64,000 nt of DNA, from the NCBI GenBank assembly GCA_934654475.1, contig CAKUFZ010000007.1, positions 1 to 64,000 on the forward strand. The letters are read 5' to 3'. The notes beneath the pieces are model-generated. The model ran no database searches. It was not told the DNA's origin and saw only the letters and a program-made list of their open reading frames with translations. This document shows, in pieces, positions 42,885-50,528 of the stretch; positions within the stretch are counted from its first letter, which is position 1, and every line of letters starts with the position of its first letter. The stretch comes from an uncultured Coriobacteriales bacterium (GTDB taxonomy: Bacteria; Actinomycetota; Coriobacteriia; Coriobacteriales; UMGS124). The translations under genes and the position numbers were made by a program.

Positions 42885-42944
42885 TTGACGAACATTTAAG
42901 AATTGGTATTGTGCACCTCGTTACTTTTGTTAGATATATCTTAC
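42885..42944 (+). promoter_or_regulatory. SigmaA-type promoter with overlapping operator dyad upstream of DUF3793
   Basis: TTGACG (42885-42890), 16-bp spacer, TATTGT (42907-42912). GTTAGATATATCTTAC (42929-42944), a near-perfect palindrome, follows at the expected start point, 20 bp before the ATG. The position fits repression of this gene and flavodoxin. Confidence 0.65.
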
Positions 42945-42963
42945 TTGAGGGACGAGGTGCGAG

Positions 42964-43695
42964 ATGGCGTTTGAGGAGCTGTTTTGCCAATGCGTGGTGC
43001 GCAACGCCGCATGCGTGCTGGCGGGCATCAAGCCCGCAGCGCTCTTCAACTTCATCCCGCGCAGGCCCCAGGAATGCGCCACGTGCTCGTGCGAGAGGCT
43101 GTGCGACGCGCAAGTGCGCAGGCAGACAGCCCAGCACGCCTTGGAGTTCACACGCACGTACGGCTCGCGCGGCATACGCTGCGACGTGCTCATGGTGGGG
43201 CGCGGCCGTGCCCTCATGCTCGTGAGCCGCAGCCAAGAGCTGGCAAACCTCGTCGACCAGGCCGACGTCGCCGCCTTCCTCCAACAGGCGGGGTTCGACG
43301 TGGCCGGCCCGCGCCAACTCGTGCGGTCGCTTCGCATCAAGATGGCGGGATTCGAGAAACGACGGGAAGCAATGGATGGGGCCGTGGCTGCCCGCACCGA
43401 AGGCGCCCAGGTAGACACCGCATCTGCAAGCACGCTGCCCAGCCGGCCCTGCGCGTGCTCCGACGACGAACCGCCCGCGTTTCCCCACGAGGTGGGCGTA
43501 CTGCTGGGCTACCCCCTCGCCGACGTGCTCGCCTTCATCGCCCACGACGGCAAGGACGAACTCGCCTGCGGCGTCTGGAAGGCCTACATCGATCCCGAGG
43601 GCGCACAGGCCTGCTGGCAGGCAATGCGCGAGTGTCGCTCGCAGACGCTCGCCCGCTACCGCACGGGAGCGACGCTCTCCGAGCTCATCGCCTAA
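42964..43695 (+). CDS. DUF3793 family protein
   Basis: 243 residues; GAGGTGCG precedes ATG. The N-terminal Cys-containing half has PRRPQECATCSCERLCD; the C-terminal conserved core is FPHEVGVLLGYPLADVLAFI with GVWKAYIDPEGA, the DUF3793 signature. An Ala/Ser-rich linker of about 35 residues separates them. The family is common in anaerobic gut Firmicutes and Actinobacteria, often beside flavodoxin or iron-regulated genes; its biochemical role is unknown. A flavodoxin follows 97 bp downstream, so a shared low-iron response is possible (inference). Confidence 0.88.
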   Translation: MAFEELFCQCVVRNAACVLAGIKPAALFNFIPRRPQECATCSCERLCDAQVRRQTAQHALEFTRTYGSRGIRCDVLMVGRGRALMLVSRSQELANLVDQADVAAFLQQAGFDVAGPRQLVRSLRIKMAGFEKRREAMDGAVAARTEGAQVDTASASTLPSRPCACSDDEPPAFPHEVGVLLGYPLADVLAFIAHDGKDELACGVWKAYIDPEGAQACWQAMRECRSQTLARYRTGATLSELIA

Positions 43696-43792
43696 GGCAA
43701 GGCATCAACCAGGTTGTTTCCCGCGCATCAGCCTTGGGTCGACGCGGACAACATACAAACACGCAATGCAATCCGATTGAAAGGACACCGCA

Positions 43793-44224
43793 ATGAAGAA
43801 GGTCGCCATCGTCTACTGGAGCGGCACCGGCAACACCGCCGCCATGGCCCAGCTCGTGAAGAAGGGCGTCATCGAGGGCGGTGCCGCCCCCACCATCCTC
43901 GAGGCCTCCGACTTCGGCCCCGCACGCCTGGGCGAGTTCGACGCGGTCATCTTCGGCTGCCCGGCCATGGGTGCCGAGGAGCTCGAGCCCGACGAGTTCG
44001 AGCCTATGTTCGCCGACTGCGAAAAGCAGCTCAAGGGCCGCACCGTGGGCCTGTTCGGCTCCTACGAGTGGAACGAGGGCGAGTGGATGGAGACCTGGCA
44101 GGAACGCACCGAGACCGACGGTGCCAACGTGGTGGGCGCGGTCATCGCCTACGACTACCCCGACGCTGCCGCCGAAGAGGAGTGCATCGGCCTGGGCAAA
44201 GACGTCGTCGAGGCCCTGGCGTAA
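43793..44224 (+). CDS. Flavodoxin
   Basis: 143 residues; GAAAGGAC precedes ATG. The FMN phosphate-binding loop is WSGTGNTAAMA, and later loops are FGCPAMGAEEL and GSYEWNEGEWME. It is a short-chain-type flavodoxin carrying electrons between oxidoreductases, replacing ferredoxin when iron is scarce. It is downstream of DUF3793 and closed by a terminator. Confidence 0.95.
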   Translation: MKKVAIVYWSGTGNTAAMAQLVKKGVIEGGAAPTILEASDFGPARLGEFDAVIFGCPAMGAEELEPDEFEPMFADCEKQLKGRTVGLFGSYEWNEGEWMETWQERTETDGANVVGAVIAYDYPDAAAEEECIGLGKDVVEALA

Positions 44225-44263
44225 GAGCCCCGCACCCAAAACATAGGAACCCACGCCCTCACC

Positions 44264-44300
44264 AGCCAGGCAACCCCACCTCGGATTGCCTGGCTTTTTT
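44264..44300 (+). terminator. Terminator of the DUF3793-flavodoxin unit
   Basis: AGCCAGGCAA / TTGCCTGGCT, 10 perfect base pairs, then TTTTT on the plus strand. Confidence 0.9.
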
Positions 44301-44336
44301 CGCTCCCAGGCGCACTTCACCAACTCCAATCTCACT

Positions 44337-44420
44337 TTGAAGTCATATTGAAGTTTTGTTTGAAGTGACTTTGAAGTTTTGTTTGAAGTGACTTTGAAGT
44401 AATCTTTGAAGTTGTTGAAG
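44337..44420 (+). repeat. Phased array of TTGAAGT heptamers
   Basis: Seven exact TTGAAGT units start at 44337, 44348, 44360, 44371, 44383, 44394 and 44406, alternating 11- and 12-bp steps, with an eighth TTGAAGC at 44415. The array ends 25 bp before the AlbA_2 gene's ATG, across its promoter. TTTTG and GAC spacers alternate in a 23-bp super-repeat. Confidence 0.92.
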
Positions 44421-44445
44421 CAACCTTAGTACCAGGGAGTCTGCT

Positions 44446-45897
44446 ATGTTCTTGGAAGACATTGTCGCAACGCCGGCACTTGAGAACTCCGAGTTCGAAT
44501 GCAAAGCCCGTCTCAACCGCGACGATGTATCAGGCTGGCTCAAAACAATTGCGGGCTTTGCCAACGCCGAGGGCGGCACGCTTTACATCGGCGTTGAAGA
44601 CAAGTCGAACAAGCTCATCGGATTTGCACGCGACAAGGCAGACTCTGAGCGCAATTTCCTCAACAACCAGGTCAACGAGCATATTAGCCCGAGGCCCCCT
44701 TACAAAGTCGGATTCCTTCGCTATGGAAGGGGCGACAAGGAGCTCTACGTGCTCGAAGTACGCGTAGAGCAATCCCCCGTGCGCCCCGTCATCCTTCGTT
44801 TCAAGAACGTCCCCGCCATCTACATGCGCCGGGAGGGGTTCACAGGTGGTGCAACCTACGAAGAGATCATCGAGATGAGCCTTGCAAGCAGCAACAAGGC
44901 GTATGACGTGCTGTTTTCTGACGTCGTCTATGACAAAGGCGATTTCAGCCACCTGCTTGAATTCTATCGGGAGCGCAACAATGGGGCAAAGCTCACCAAT
45001 AAGGCCCTGCGCTCCATGGGCTTCTATGACGCCGATGGCAAGCTTGCAAACGGAGCTCTGCTGTTCAGCGATAGATGCGAAGAGCTTGCGCCTGGAAAGA
45101 CCGCCGTTCAATGTTCGGTGTTCTCGGGTTTCAACAAAGGCAGTGACCGCGTGGTAACCATCAACCGCTTCAAGGGCGACCTGGTAAGCAGCATCGATTT
45201 CGTGACCTCGTTCGTTGAGCAGAGAATGAACCATTCGTTTGTTAAAGAGGCAGACTCGCGCATCAACCTGGATGCGTACCCGGCACGAGCGCTCTTCGAA
45301 GGCGTCGTCAACGCCGTGGCGCATCGCGACTACTTCCTCGATGGAACGCAGGTCCAAATCGACATGTTTAAGGACAGGCTGGAAATCTCTTCTCCTGGCA
45401 GTTTCTTTCAAGGAGCCAAGATTGAGAAAACATATGACCTGTCATCGATTATCTCCAAACGGCGCAACGAACTCATCTGCCATGTTTTAGTCGCCTGCAA
45501 CGCGATGGAGGCAGCAGGTACGGGCTTTGACAAAACTGTCGAAGAATACGCGGCGGCAGATGACGCGCACAAGCCCTATATCTACTCGGCATCCGATCAC
45601 TTCACGCTCGTCTTACCCGATCTCACCTATAGCGGGGGAATCGTCAACGACACTACTCCGGCAATCGAGTTCATCCCTGTGCCGGGCGGCACAAAGCATG
45701 ATGCCACAGCGCTGGCTTTGTGCTACCGCAGCGCCAAAAGCGCGAGCGAGATTGCACAGGGCCTCGGCATGAAAGACTCCTCGTACTTCAGGAAGACGGT
45801 CTTGAACAACCTGGTGGAGCACGGCTACCTTATCGCCAGCAAGACAGGCCGCGCAACAATGTATCGCACGAACCGGGAAGTGGTCAGGGAGGGCTAG
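44446..45897 (+). CDS. AlbA_2 (Schlafen-type) DNA/RNA-binding regulator with RecG-like ATP-binding region
   Basis: 483 residues; GGGAG seven bases before ATG. N-terminal AlbA_2: NSEFECKARLNRDDVSGWLK, TIAGFANAEGGTLYIGVEDK. The middle region (PARALFEGVVNAVAHRDYFL, VQIDMFKDRLEISSPGSF) is the HATPase-like ATP-dependent DNA helicase-RecG-like C-terminal module. The end is a winged-helix-like TALALCYRSAKSASEIAQGL. Such proteins are regulators or parts of defence and stress loci. G+C and codon use are visibly below neighbours, so acquisition is likely. The phased heptamer array just upstream suggests self-control. It is followed 168 bp later by a DUF3800 gene. Confidence 0.87.
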   Translation: MFLEDIVATPALENSEFECKARLNRDDVSGWLKTIAGFANAEGGTLYIGVEDKSNKLIGFARDKADSERNFLNNQVNEHISPRPPYKVGFLRYGRGDKELYVLEVRVEQSPVRPVILRFKNVPAIYMRREGFTGGATYEEIIEMSLASSNKAYDVLFSDVVYDKGDFSHLLEFYRERNNGAKLTNKALRSMGFYDADGKLANGALLFSDRCEELAPGKTAVQCSVFSGFNKGSDRVVTINRFKGDLVSSIDFVTSFVEQRMNHSFVKEADSRINLDAYPARALFEGVVNAVAHRDYFLDGTQVQIDMFKDRLEISSPGSFFQGAKIEKTYDLSSIISKRRNELICHVLVACNAMEAAGTGFDKTVEEYAAADDAHKPYIYSASDHFTLVLPDLTYSGGIVNDTTPAIEFIPVPGGTKHDATALALCYRSAKSASEIAQGLGMKDSSYFRKTVLNNLVEHGYLIASKTGRATMYRTNREVVREG

Positions 45898-46065
45898 TAA
45901 CACAAGCATTGGCTAAAGGTGGCGTGCTATAGTTTCCCGCATCCGCCCTCGCACGGATGGCCGTCGGGCTCGACGCTCCGGCCAGGCAAGGCTCCCGACA
46001 CCATGGCGGTTCGGATGCTGCGTTGCCACCGTTTACCTGCGAGGCTGTACGCAGAAAGGCATATC

Positions 46066-48147
46066 ATGATGTTCTTCCCCGCCACTTCGGCGGCGCAGCT
46101 GCGCCTGTACCTGGACGAATCGGGCACGCTGGGCTTCGGCGACGAGGTCTTCACCATGGCGATGGTGCTCGTCAGCGACCTGGCAAAACTCGAAGGCTGC
46201 ATCGCACGCAACAAGACCACGCAGGCCGAGATCAAGGCCTCGCAGATGAAAACCGCCCAGAAGCTTGCCCTGGCAAAGACGATCCTCGAGCACAACGACC
46301 TCGAGATTTACCTGCTCACCATCGACCCCGCGGCGGCGAACGCCTGCGAGCGCAAGCTCGACAAAGAGCTGCTCTACGACTCGATGATTGCCCAGGCCAT
46401 GGCCTATTACCTGGAGCGCGACGAGCTGCCCCGGGGCGGCGCCTACCGCCTGTCGCTCGACATGCGCGGCGGCATTCGCGAGAGCTTTGAGGACATGGTG
46501 TGCGAGAGCATCGGCAACGTCCTCATGCACCGCGAGGAGCCGCTCGTAAGCGACCTGCAGATTCGCTACATGGACTCCAAGTATTCCGCCGGCGTGCAGG
46601 TGGCCGACCTGTTCAGCAACATCTACCGCACCGCGCTGTCGCTGTCCGACTCGCCCTGCAACGAGTTTTTGCGCAAGGGGCACGCCGACGGCATCATCCA
46701 CCTGGGCTTTTCGTTCGGCCTGCCCGAACTGGCAAACCAGATGGCCCAGATAGCAAACGACCTGCGCGCCCACGTCGAATACAACGCGACCAACAACATC
46801 GTGAGCACCTTCCGCATGATGCCGACGGGCATGGAGGAGGGCGCCGTGGTGTTCGGCTCGAACGGTGAGACCCAGGCAGACAAGCTGGTGGATGCCGAGC
46901 CCCTTGCTGCGAATGACGCGGGGCTGGATGTTGCCGACGACGGCGCGGCAGACGATGCGCCCGATGCGAGTGCCAAGGCGGACAGCCCTGCCAACGACGC
47001 CGAGGAAACCGCAAGCGACGACACCGAGCAGCCACGCGCATTGTCGCGCTCTGCCCGCAGGCGTCGCTCCCGCGCCGCACGCAAGGCAGCCGATGCCAAA
47101 GAAGCCACAATACACAAAGCACAGGCGAATGACCTGGTAGATGCAGTGCAGGTGGATGGTTCGGCAAACGAGTCGCCGATGGACGGCGCAGTGGATGCGG
47201 CACAAGCGGGCGCCTCGGCGACTGCGGCCCAGACGGATGGCTCGACAGCGGGCGCAGCTCAGACGGATGGCACGGTGGCTGCGACACCAGTGGATGCCTC
47301 GATAGAGAGCTCAGCGCAGGTGAATACCTCGACGAAGAGCGGACAAAAGCAAGAGGCGAACACCGTGGCCGAGGCCAGCGCCCTGACTTCCGAGGCGGAC
47401 GCTGAGCCCGCAACGGAACCTGTCGTTGTCACGGCGCGGGAACGCCGTCAGAAGGCCGCCAAGAAGACCGCGCACAGCCCCGCAAAGTCCAAGCAAGGGC
47501 AGCCTGCCACCAGCCAAAAGAGCGACGCGACCAAGAGCAAGGCTGAGTCCGAACCTGTCTTAACCGATAACGCCAGCTCAGATGCGCCGAAACAGGCGGA
47601 TGAGCCGGCCACTGCCACTGCGAACGCTTCCACGGACAAGCCGCAGAGCAGTATCGCGGCCAATCAGCAGCCCACCCCCGTTGCCGAAAGCTCCCTGGCA
47701 GACAAGGCCGACACCGCCCCCAAGCCCAAGCGCACCAGAACGCGCTCGCGCTCCAAGGCAAAGGAGGCGCCCGCCGAGGTTAAAGCCGAGGCCTCGCAGG
47801 GTGGCGCGGAGAAGGACGACCCCTCGCAGACCAATGCAGTGCACGCCGACCTTGCACGAGCCGATGTCGCGCACGTCGATTCCGCGCAAGCCAGCGCGTC
47901 CCCAAAGGCCGACTCCGCATCCGCCACAGCAGTCAAGCCCTCGCCTGTCAAGCATACAGACAAGCAGGTCAAGGCCACCAAGACCACTGCATCAGCTGAT
48001 TCCTCATCCACCGAGACTGTATCTGCCAAAGCAACGCCCACCACTCACGATGGCGGTGCAGACAACCCCGCACCCGCCAAACCGCGCGCACGCCGCACGC
48101 GCACGCGCAAGACGGCCGGCCCCGACGCACAGGCGCAGTCCGAATAG
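46066..48147 (+). CDS. DUF3800 (RNase H-fold) protein with long basic disordered tail
   Basis: 693 residues from ATG at 46066 (AAAGG upstream). Residues 1-255 are DUF3800: LRLYLDESGTLGFGDEVF (DES motif), YRLSLDMRG, and IRYMDSKYSAGVQVADLFSN with an acidic site, all suggesting an RNase H-like nuclease fold. The other ~430 residues are low complexity, rich in Ala/Asp/Ser/Lys, with imperfect QTDGST/MDGAVDA-type repeats. Basic Arg/Ser patches occur (SRSARRRRSRAARKA, KPKRTRTRSRSKAKE) and the end is KPRARRTRTRKTAGPD. The tail likely binds nucleic acid. Whether it is a nuclease is inference from the family. Confidence 0.82.
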   Translation: MMFFPATSAAQLRLYLDESGTLGFGDEVFTMAMVLVSDLAKLEGCIARNKTTQAEIKASQMKTAQKLALAKTILEHNDLEIYLLTIDPAAANACERKLDKELLYDSMIAQAMAYYLERDELPRGGAYRLSLDMRGGIRESFEDMVCESIGNVLMHREEPLVSDLQIRYMDSKYSAGVQVADLFSNIYRTALSLSDSPCNEFLRKGHADGIIHLGFSFGLPELANQMAQIANDLRAHVEYNATNNIVSTFRMMPTGMEEGAVVFGSNGETQADKLVDAEPLAANDAGLDVADDGAADDAPDASAKADSPANDAEETASDDTEQPRALSRSARRRRSRAARKAADAKEATIHKAQANDLVDAVQVDGSANESPMDGAVDAAQAGASATAAQTDGSTAGAAQTDGTVAATPVDASIESSAQVNTSTKSGQKQEANTVAEASALTSEADAEPATEPVVVTARERRQKAAKKTAHSPAKSKQGQPATSQKSDATKSKAESEPVLTDNASSDAPKQADEPATATANASTDKPQSSIAANQQPTPVAESSLADKADTAPKPKRTRTRSRSKAKEAPAEVKAEASQGGAEKDDPSQTNAVHADLARADVAHVDSAQASASPKADSASATAVKPSPVKHTDKQVKATKTTASADSSSTETVSAKATPTTHDGGADNPAPAKPRARRTRTRKTAGPDAQAQSE

Positions 48148-48170
48148 CAAGCAACGACCGTGAACCAGCA

Positions 48171-48205
48171 AAGGCCGGCATCCAGGTGCGGATGTCGGCC
48201 TTTTT
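48171..48205 (+). terminator. Terminator of the DUF3800 gene
   Basis: AAGGCCGGCATCC / GGATGTCGGCCTT with one mismatch, then TTTTT on the plus strand, 24 bp past the stop. Confidence 0.85.
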
Positions 48206-48248
48206 CGTTGGCATGAAAGCTGACTCGCAAGGTTTCTCTGCCAAATAA

Positions 48249-48327
48249 CATACATTTCAGGATTTTGAAAAACGCGCCAACTGGCATTTTGATGATTTAA
48301 CATACATTTCAACCAATGAAATGTATG
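48249..48327. repeat. 79-bp MITE-like element, copy 2
   Basis: Same length and ends as 9436-9514, with the same central GCGCCAACTGG and right-hand TTAACATACATTT / AAATGTATGTTAA hairpin. It lies between the convergent DUF3800 and DUF5662 genes, just beyond the DUF3800 terminator. Nothing else is seen in 48206-48373. Confidence 0.85.
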
Positions 48328-48373
48328 TTAAATAGGACGTATCAACAGCCTGCAGCCAGACCCCTCCGCCTGG

Positions 48374-49018
48374 CTAAAACCTGCAGCCGGGGCCCTCAAC
48401 GTAGCGCTTGCGCACGATCTCGCGCTTCACATAGGCAAGCGCAGCCTCTTCTCCCCGCTCGGCAAGCATCTCCAGCAGACGCTTGAGCAGGGCTTCAGTC
48501 ATCGGATGAATGGGCAGCTCAACAGGGGCGGAATGCTCGAGCTCGTAATACTCCAGGGGGCTGCGGTCGGTGTAGGCGTCCTTTTTGTACACGCGGCTCG
48601 CGGCGATGCGGTCGCAGAACATCTCGACCACGTAGCGCGTGGGCATGGGCTTGCCCTCCATCGTGGGGTCGCCGTTGCCCTTGATGTCCACCCAGTACTC
48701 CCAGTGATGGCGGTTGCGCCCCTTGTGGTGCATCCAGGCCTCGGAATACCCCTTTACAGCGCGCTCGGCAGAGTTAGGACTACGAAAGCCCTGGTAGTAA
48801 CGCACGCCGACCATAAACTCGCAGGGCGAGTACTTGGACAAGTCGTGCGCGAGGCCCTGACGGTACAGACCCACGCGAAAGCAGTAGCGCATCACGAGCA
48901 GCTTGTGATGGGTGATGGTGCAGAAATGCCCCCATGCCTTCTTGAGAGTGACGCGTCCCAGGTCACTCATAGAAAACGGCTCGTCGATGGCATGCTTCTC
49001 CTGGGGCTTACCTGGCAT
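48374..49018 (-). CDS. DUF5662 family protein
   Basis: 214 residues from ATG at 49018 (AGAGAGAG upstream); a GTG at 49024 is in frame. Conserved features are THHKLLVMRYCFRVGLYRQG, LAHDLSKYSPCEFMVGVRYY and SEAWMHHKGRNRHHWEYW, a His/Asp/Trp-rich pattern characteristic of this family. These HD-like His and Asp residues hint at metal binding. It is cytosolic, found widely in Firmicutes and phages, and its function is not known. It is a single gene. Confidence 0.87.
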   Translation of the reverse strand: MPGKPQEKHAIDEPFSMSDLGRVTLKKAWGHFCTITHHKLLVMRYCFRVGLYRQGLAHDLSKYSPCEFMVGVRYYQGFRSPNSAERAVKGYSEAWMHHKGRNRHHWEYWVDIKGNGDPTMEGKPMPTRYVVEMFCDRIAASRVYKKDAYTDRSPLEYYELEHSAPVELPIHPMTEALLKRLLEMLAERGEEAALAYVKREIVRKRYVEGPGCRF

Positions 49019-49132
49019 GGGCACTCTCTCTGCACAATGGGGTTTGTCTTATGCACGCATTTATAGCACAGGCGCACGAGATGGGCGTGGTATTCTGCCA
49101 CATCGTCTCGAAACCCAACGAAAGGCAAGCCC

Positions 49133-50023
49133 ATGCGCGCACGCAAACCCAAGAACCTCGACGAACGCAGGCGTCTCTTTGCCGACGCCATCGTCGACGA
49201 TCCCGAGGAGCGTGCCGGCCACTGGGCCGAGATGCTGCTGCCCCGCGCCCGCGAGGTGCGCCTTGACCTGGGCTGCGGCAAGGGAGGCTTCGCCATCGAG
49301 AGCGCCAAGGCCGAGCCCGACGTGCTCTTTGTGGGCGTGGACGTGGAGGAGGTCTGCGTGGTGCTCGCCGCGCAGCGCGCCATCGAGGAGGGCGTGTACA
49401 ACGCCGTCTTCGTCCTCGACACCCAAGACGACGTGTGCCGCTTCTTCGCCCCCGGCGAGCTGGCGCGCATCCACCTCAACTTCTCGGCGCCGTTCCCGCA
49501 GAGCAAGGCGGCCGTGCGCAGGCTCTCCCACGCCAAGCGCCTCATGGGCTACCGCTCCATCCTGGCCCCCGACGGCGTGGTGTGCCAGAAGACCGACTCC
49601 GAGCCGCTCTTCAAGTTCTCGCTCACGCAGTACCAGATTGCGGGATACGAGCCCCTTGCCTGCACAAACGACCTCCTGAACGAGCCCAGCTGGCCCCAGG
49701 CCAACGTCTCCACCGAGTTCGAGGAGCGTCTGTGCCAGATGGGCGCCACCGTGCACGCGATCATCGCCAAGCCCGGTCCCGCACCCGAGAAGGTCGAGCA
49801 GATCGCACCTCTGTCGCTTGCGGAGTACCTGCCCGAGGATCTCGAGTCCATGTCCTACATCCCCCTGGGCATGGAAGACACTGTGCGCAACCTGCTCAAC
49901 CGCCGCGCCAACCTCGCCCGCAAGGCCGAGCTGCGCGCCAAGAACCCCAAGCGCCACCGCCCGCGCAAGGCCGCCGCGCCCAAAGCTCCCGAAACGCATG
50001 AAGCCCCCGAGCAACAGGCCTAG
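49133..50023 (+). CDS. TrmB-like tRNA (guanine-N7-)-methyltransferase with altered active-site motif
   Basis: 296 residues; AAAGG precedes ATG. SAM-binding motif LDLGCGKGGFAIESAK, GVDVEEVCV acidic strand, and the TrmB-specific segments IHLNFSAPFPQSKAAVRRLS and VCQKTDSEPLFKFSL. In typical TrmB the first reads NFSDPWPK-RHxKRR; here the Asp is Ala, the Trp is Phe and the R-H-x-K-R basic run is lost. A C-terminal ~60-residue tail (LLNRRANLARKAELRAKNPK) is strongly basic and atypical. It is either a diverged m7G46 enzyme or a paralogue with another substrate. Confidence 0.82.
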   Translation: MRARKPKNLDERRRLFADAIVDDPEERAGHWAEMLLPRAREVRLDLGCGKGGFAIESAKAEPDVLFVGVDVEEVCVVLAAQRAIEEGVYNAVFVLDTQDDVCRFFAPGELARIHLNFSAPFPQSKAAVRRLSHAKRLMGYRSILAPDGVVCQKTDSEPLFKFSLTQYQIAGYEPLACTNDLLNEPSWPQANVSTEFEERLCQMGATVHAIIAKPGPAPEKVEQIAPLSLAEYLPEDLESMSYIPLGMEDTVRNLLNRRANLARKAELRAKNPKRHRPRKAAAPKAPETHEAPEQQA

Positions 50024-50070
50024 ACGAACAAGCGGGCGCACAGCACGGAAGTCGGTTCCGAGGCCTTTTT

Positions 50071-50343
50071 GGCAGCGAAACGAGTTTCGGAGTAGTTTTT
50101 TCGGTCCCGTTGGCAGACAAACGAGTTTCGGAGTAGTCGAAACGCTTCTCATGCGCCTCGCAATCCTTTTCTAAGGGAACCCAGACCCTTGAAGGGGGTT
50201 TCTGTCACTCATTCTGTTGTTTTAACAACAGAATTTCGCGCTACACAGGGCTGATTGGAGCTCTCGTTCGGAGATCATTACTCCGAAACTCGTTTCATTG
50301 CCAGAGAGGGACCCCGGACTACTCCGAAACTCGATTTGCTGCC
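50071..50343. repeat. 273-bp inverted-repeat element built from four 26-bp units
   Basis: Direct 26-mers (GGCAGCGAAACGAGTTTCGG core) at 50071-50096 and 50112-50137 and inverted copies at 50277-50302 and 50318-50343. Both pairs have the same 41-bp offset, so two 67-bp arms face each other across 139 bp. The core GAAACGAGTTTC is itself a palindrome. In the centre, ATTCTGTTGTT / AACAACAGAAT (50211-50234) forms a perfect 11-bp hairpin. No gene is seen in 50024-50528. Confidence 0.88.
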
Positions 50344-50387
50344 CGCCCGACCTCTCGCTCTGTGAGATTTGTTCACTAAGGCGTCCT

Positions 50388-50508
50388 TTAAGTTAACTTA
50401 TATTGACATATGGTGCCCCACATTCCAGAATGCGGGCATGCGTGCCCGGTCACATGGCGGCCGGGCCTTTTTATGTCACTTAAAGTTAGCTTAGGCTTAT
50501 TAGTTACC
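50388..50508 (+). promoter_or_regulatory. Putative operator pair and attenuator-like leader of the ABC genes
   Basis: TTTAAGTTAACTTATATTGA (50388) and TTAAAGTTAGCTTAGGCTTA (50480) look like two related AT-rich boxes, the second with some resemblance to DtxR/IdeR-type sites. Between them GCCCGG / CCGGGC (50444-50466) followed by TTTTT makes a terminator hairpin ahead of the ABC start. Confidence 0.45.
50444..50471 (+). terminator. Intrinsic terminator within the ABC leader
   Basis: GCCCGG stem with CCGGGC and an 11-nt loop, then CTTTTT on the plus strand, 57 bp before the ABC ATP-binding gene. It may end a short leader transcript or attenuate read-through. Confidence 0.6.
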
Positions 50509-50528
50509 ACAGAAAGGCGGTTGGAGGC

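Noticed and set aside
44337..44420. Plasmid-type iterons with a replication origin
   Set aside because: No Rep protein, DnaA boxes or partition genes nearby. The array lies directly in a gene's promoter.
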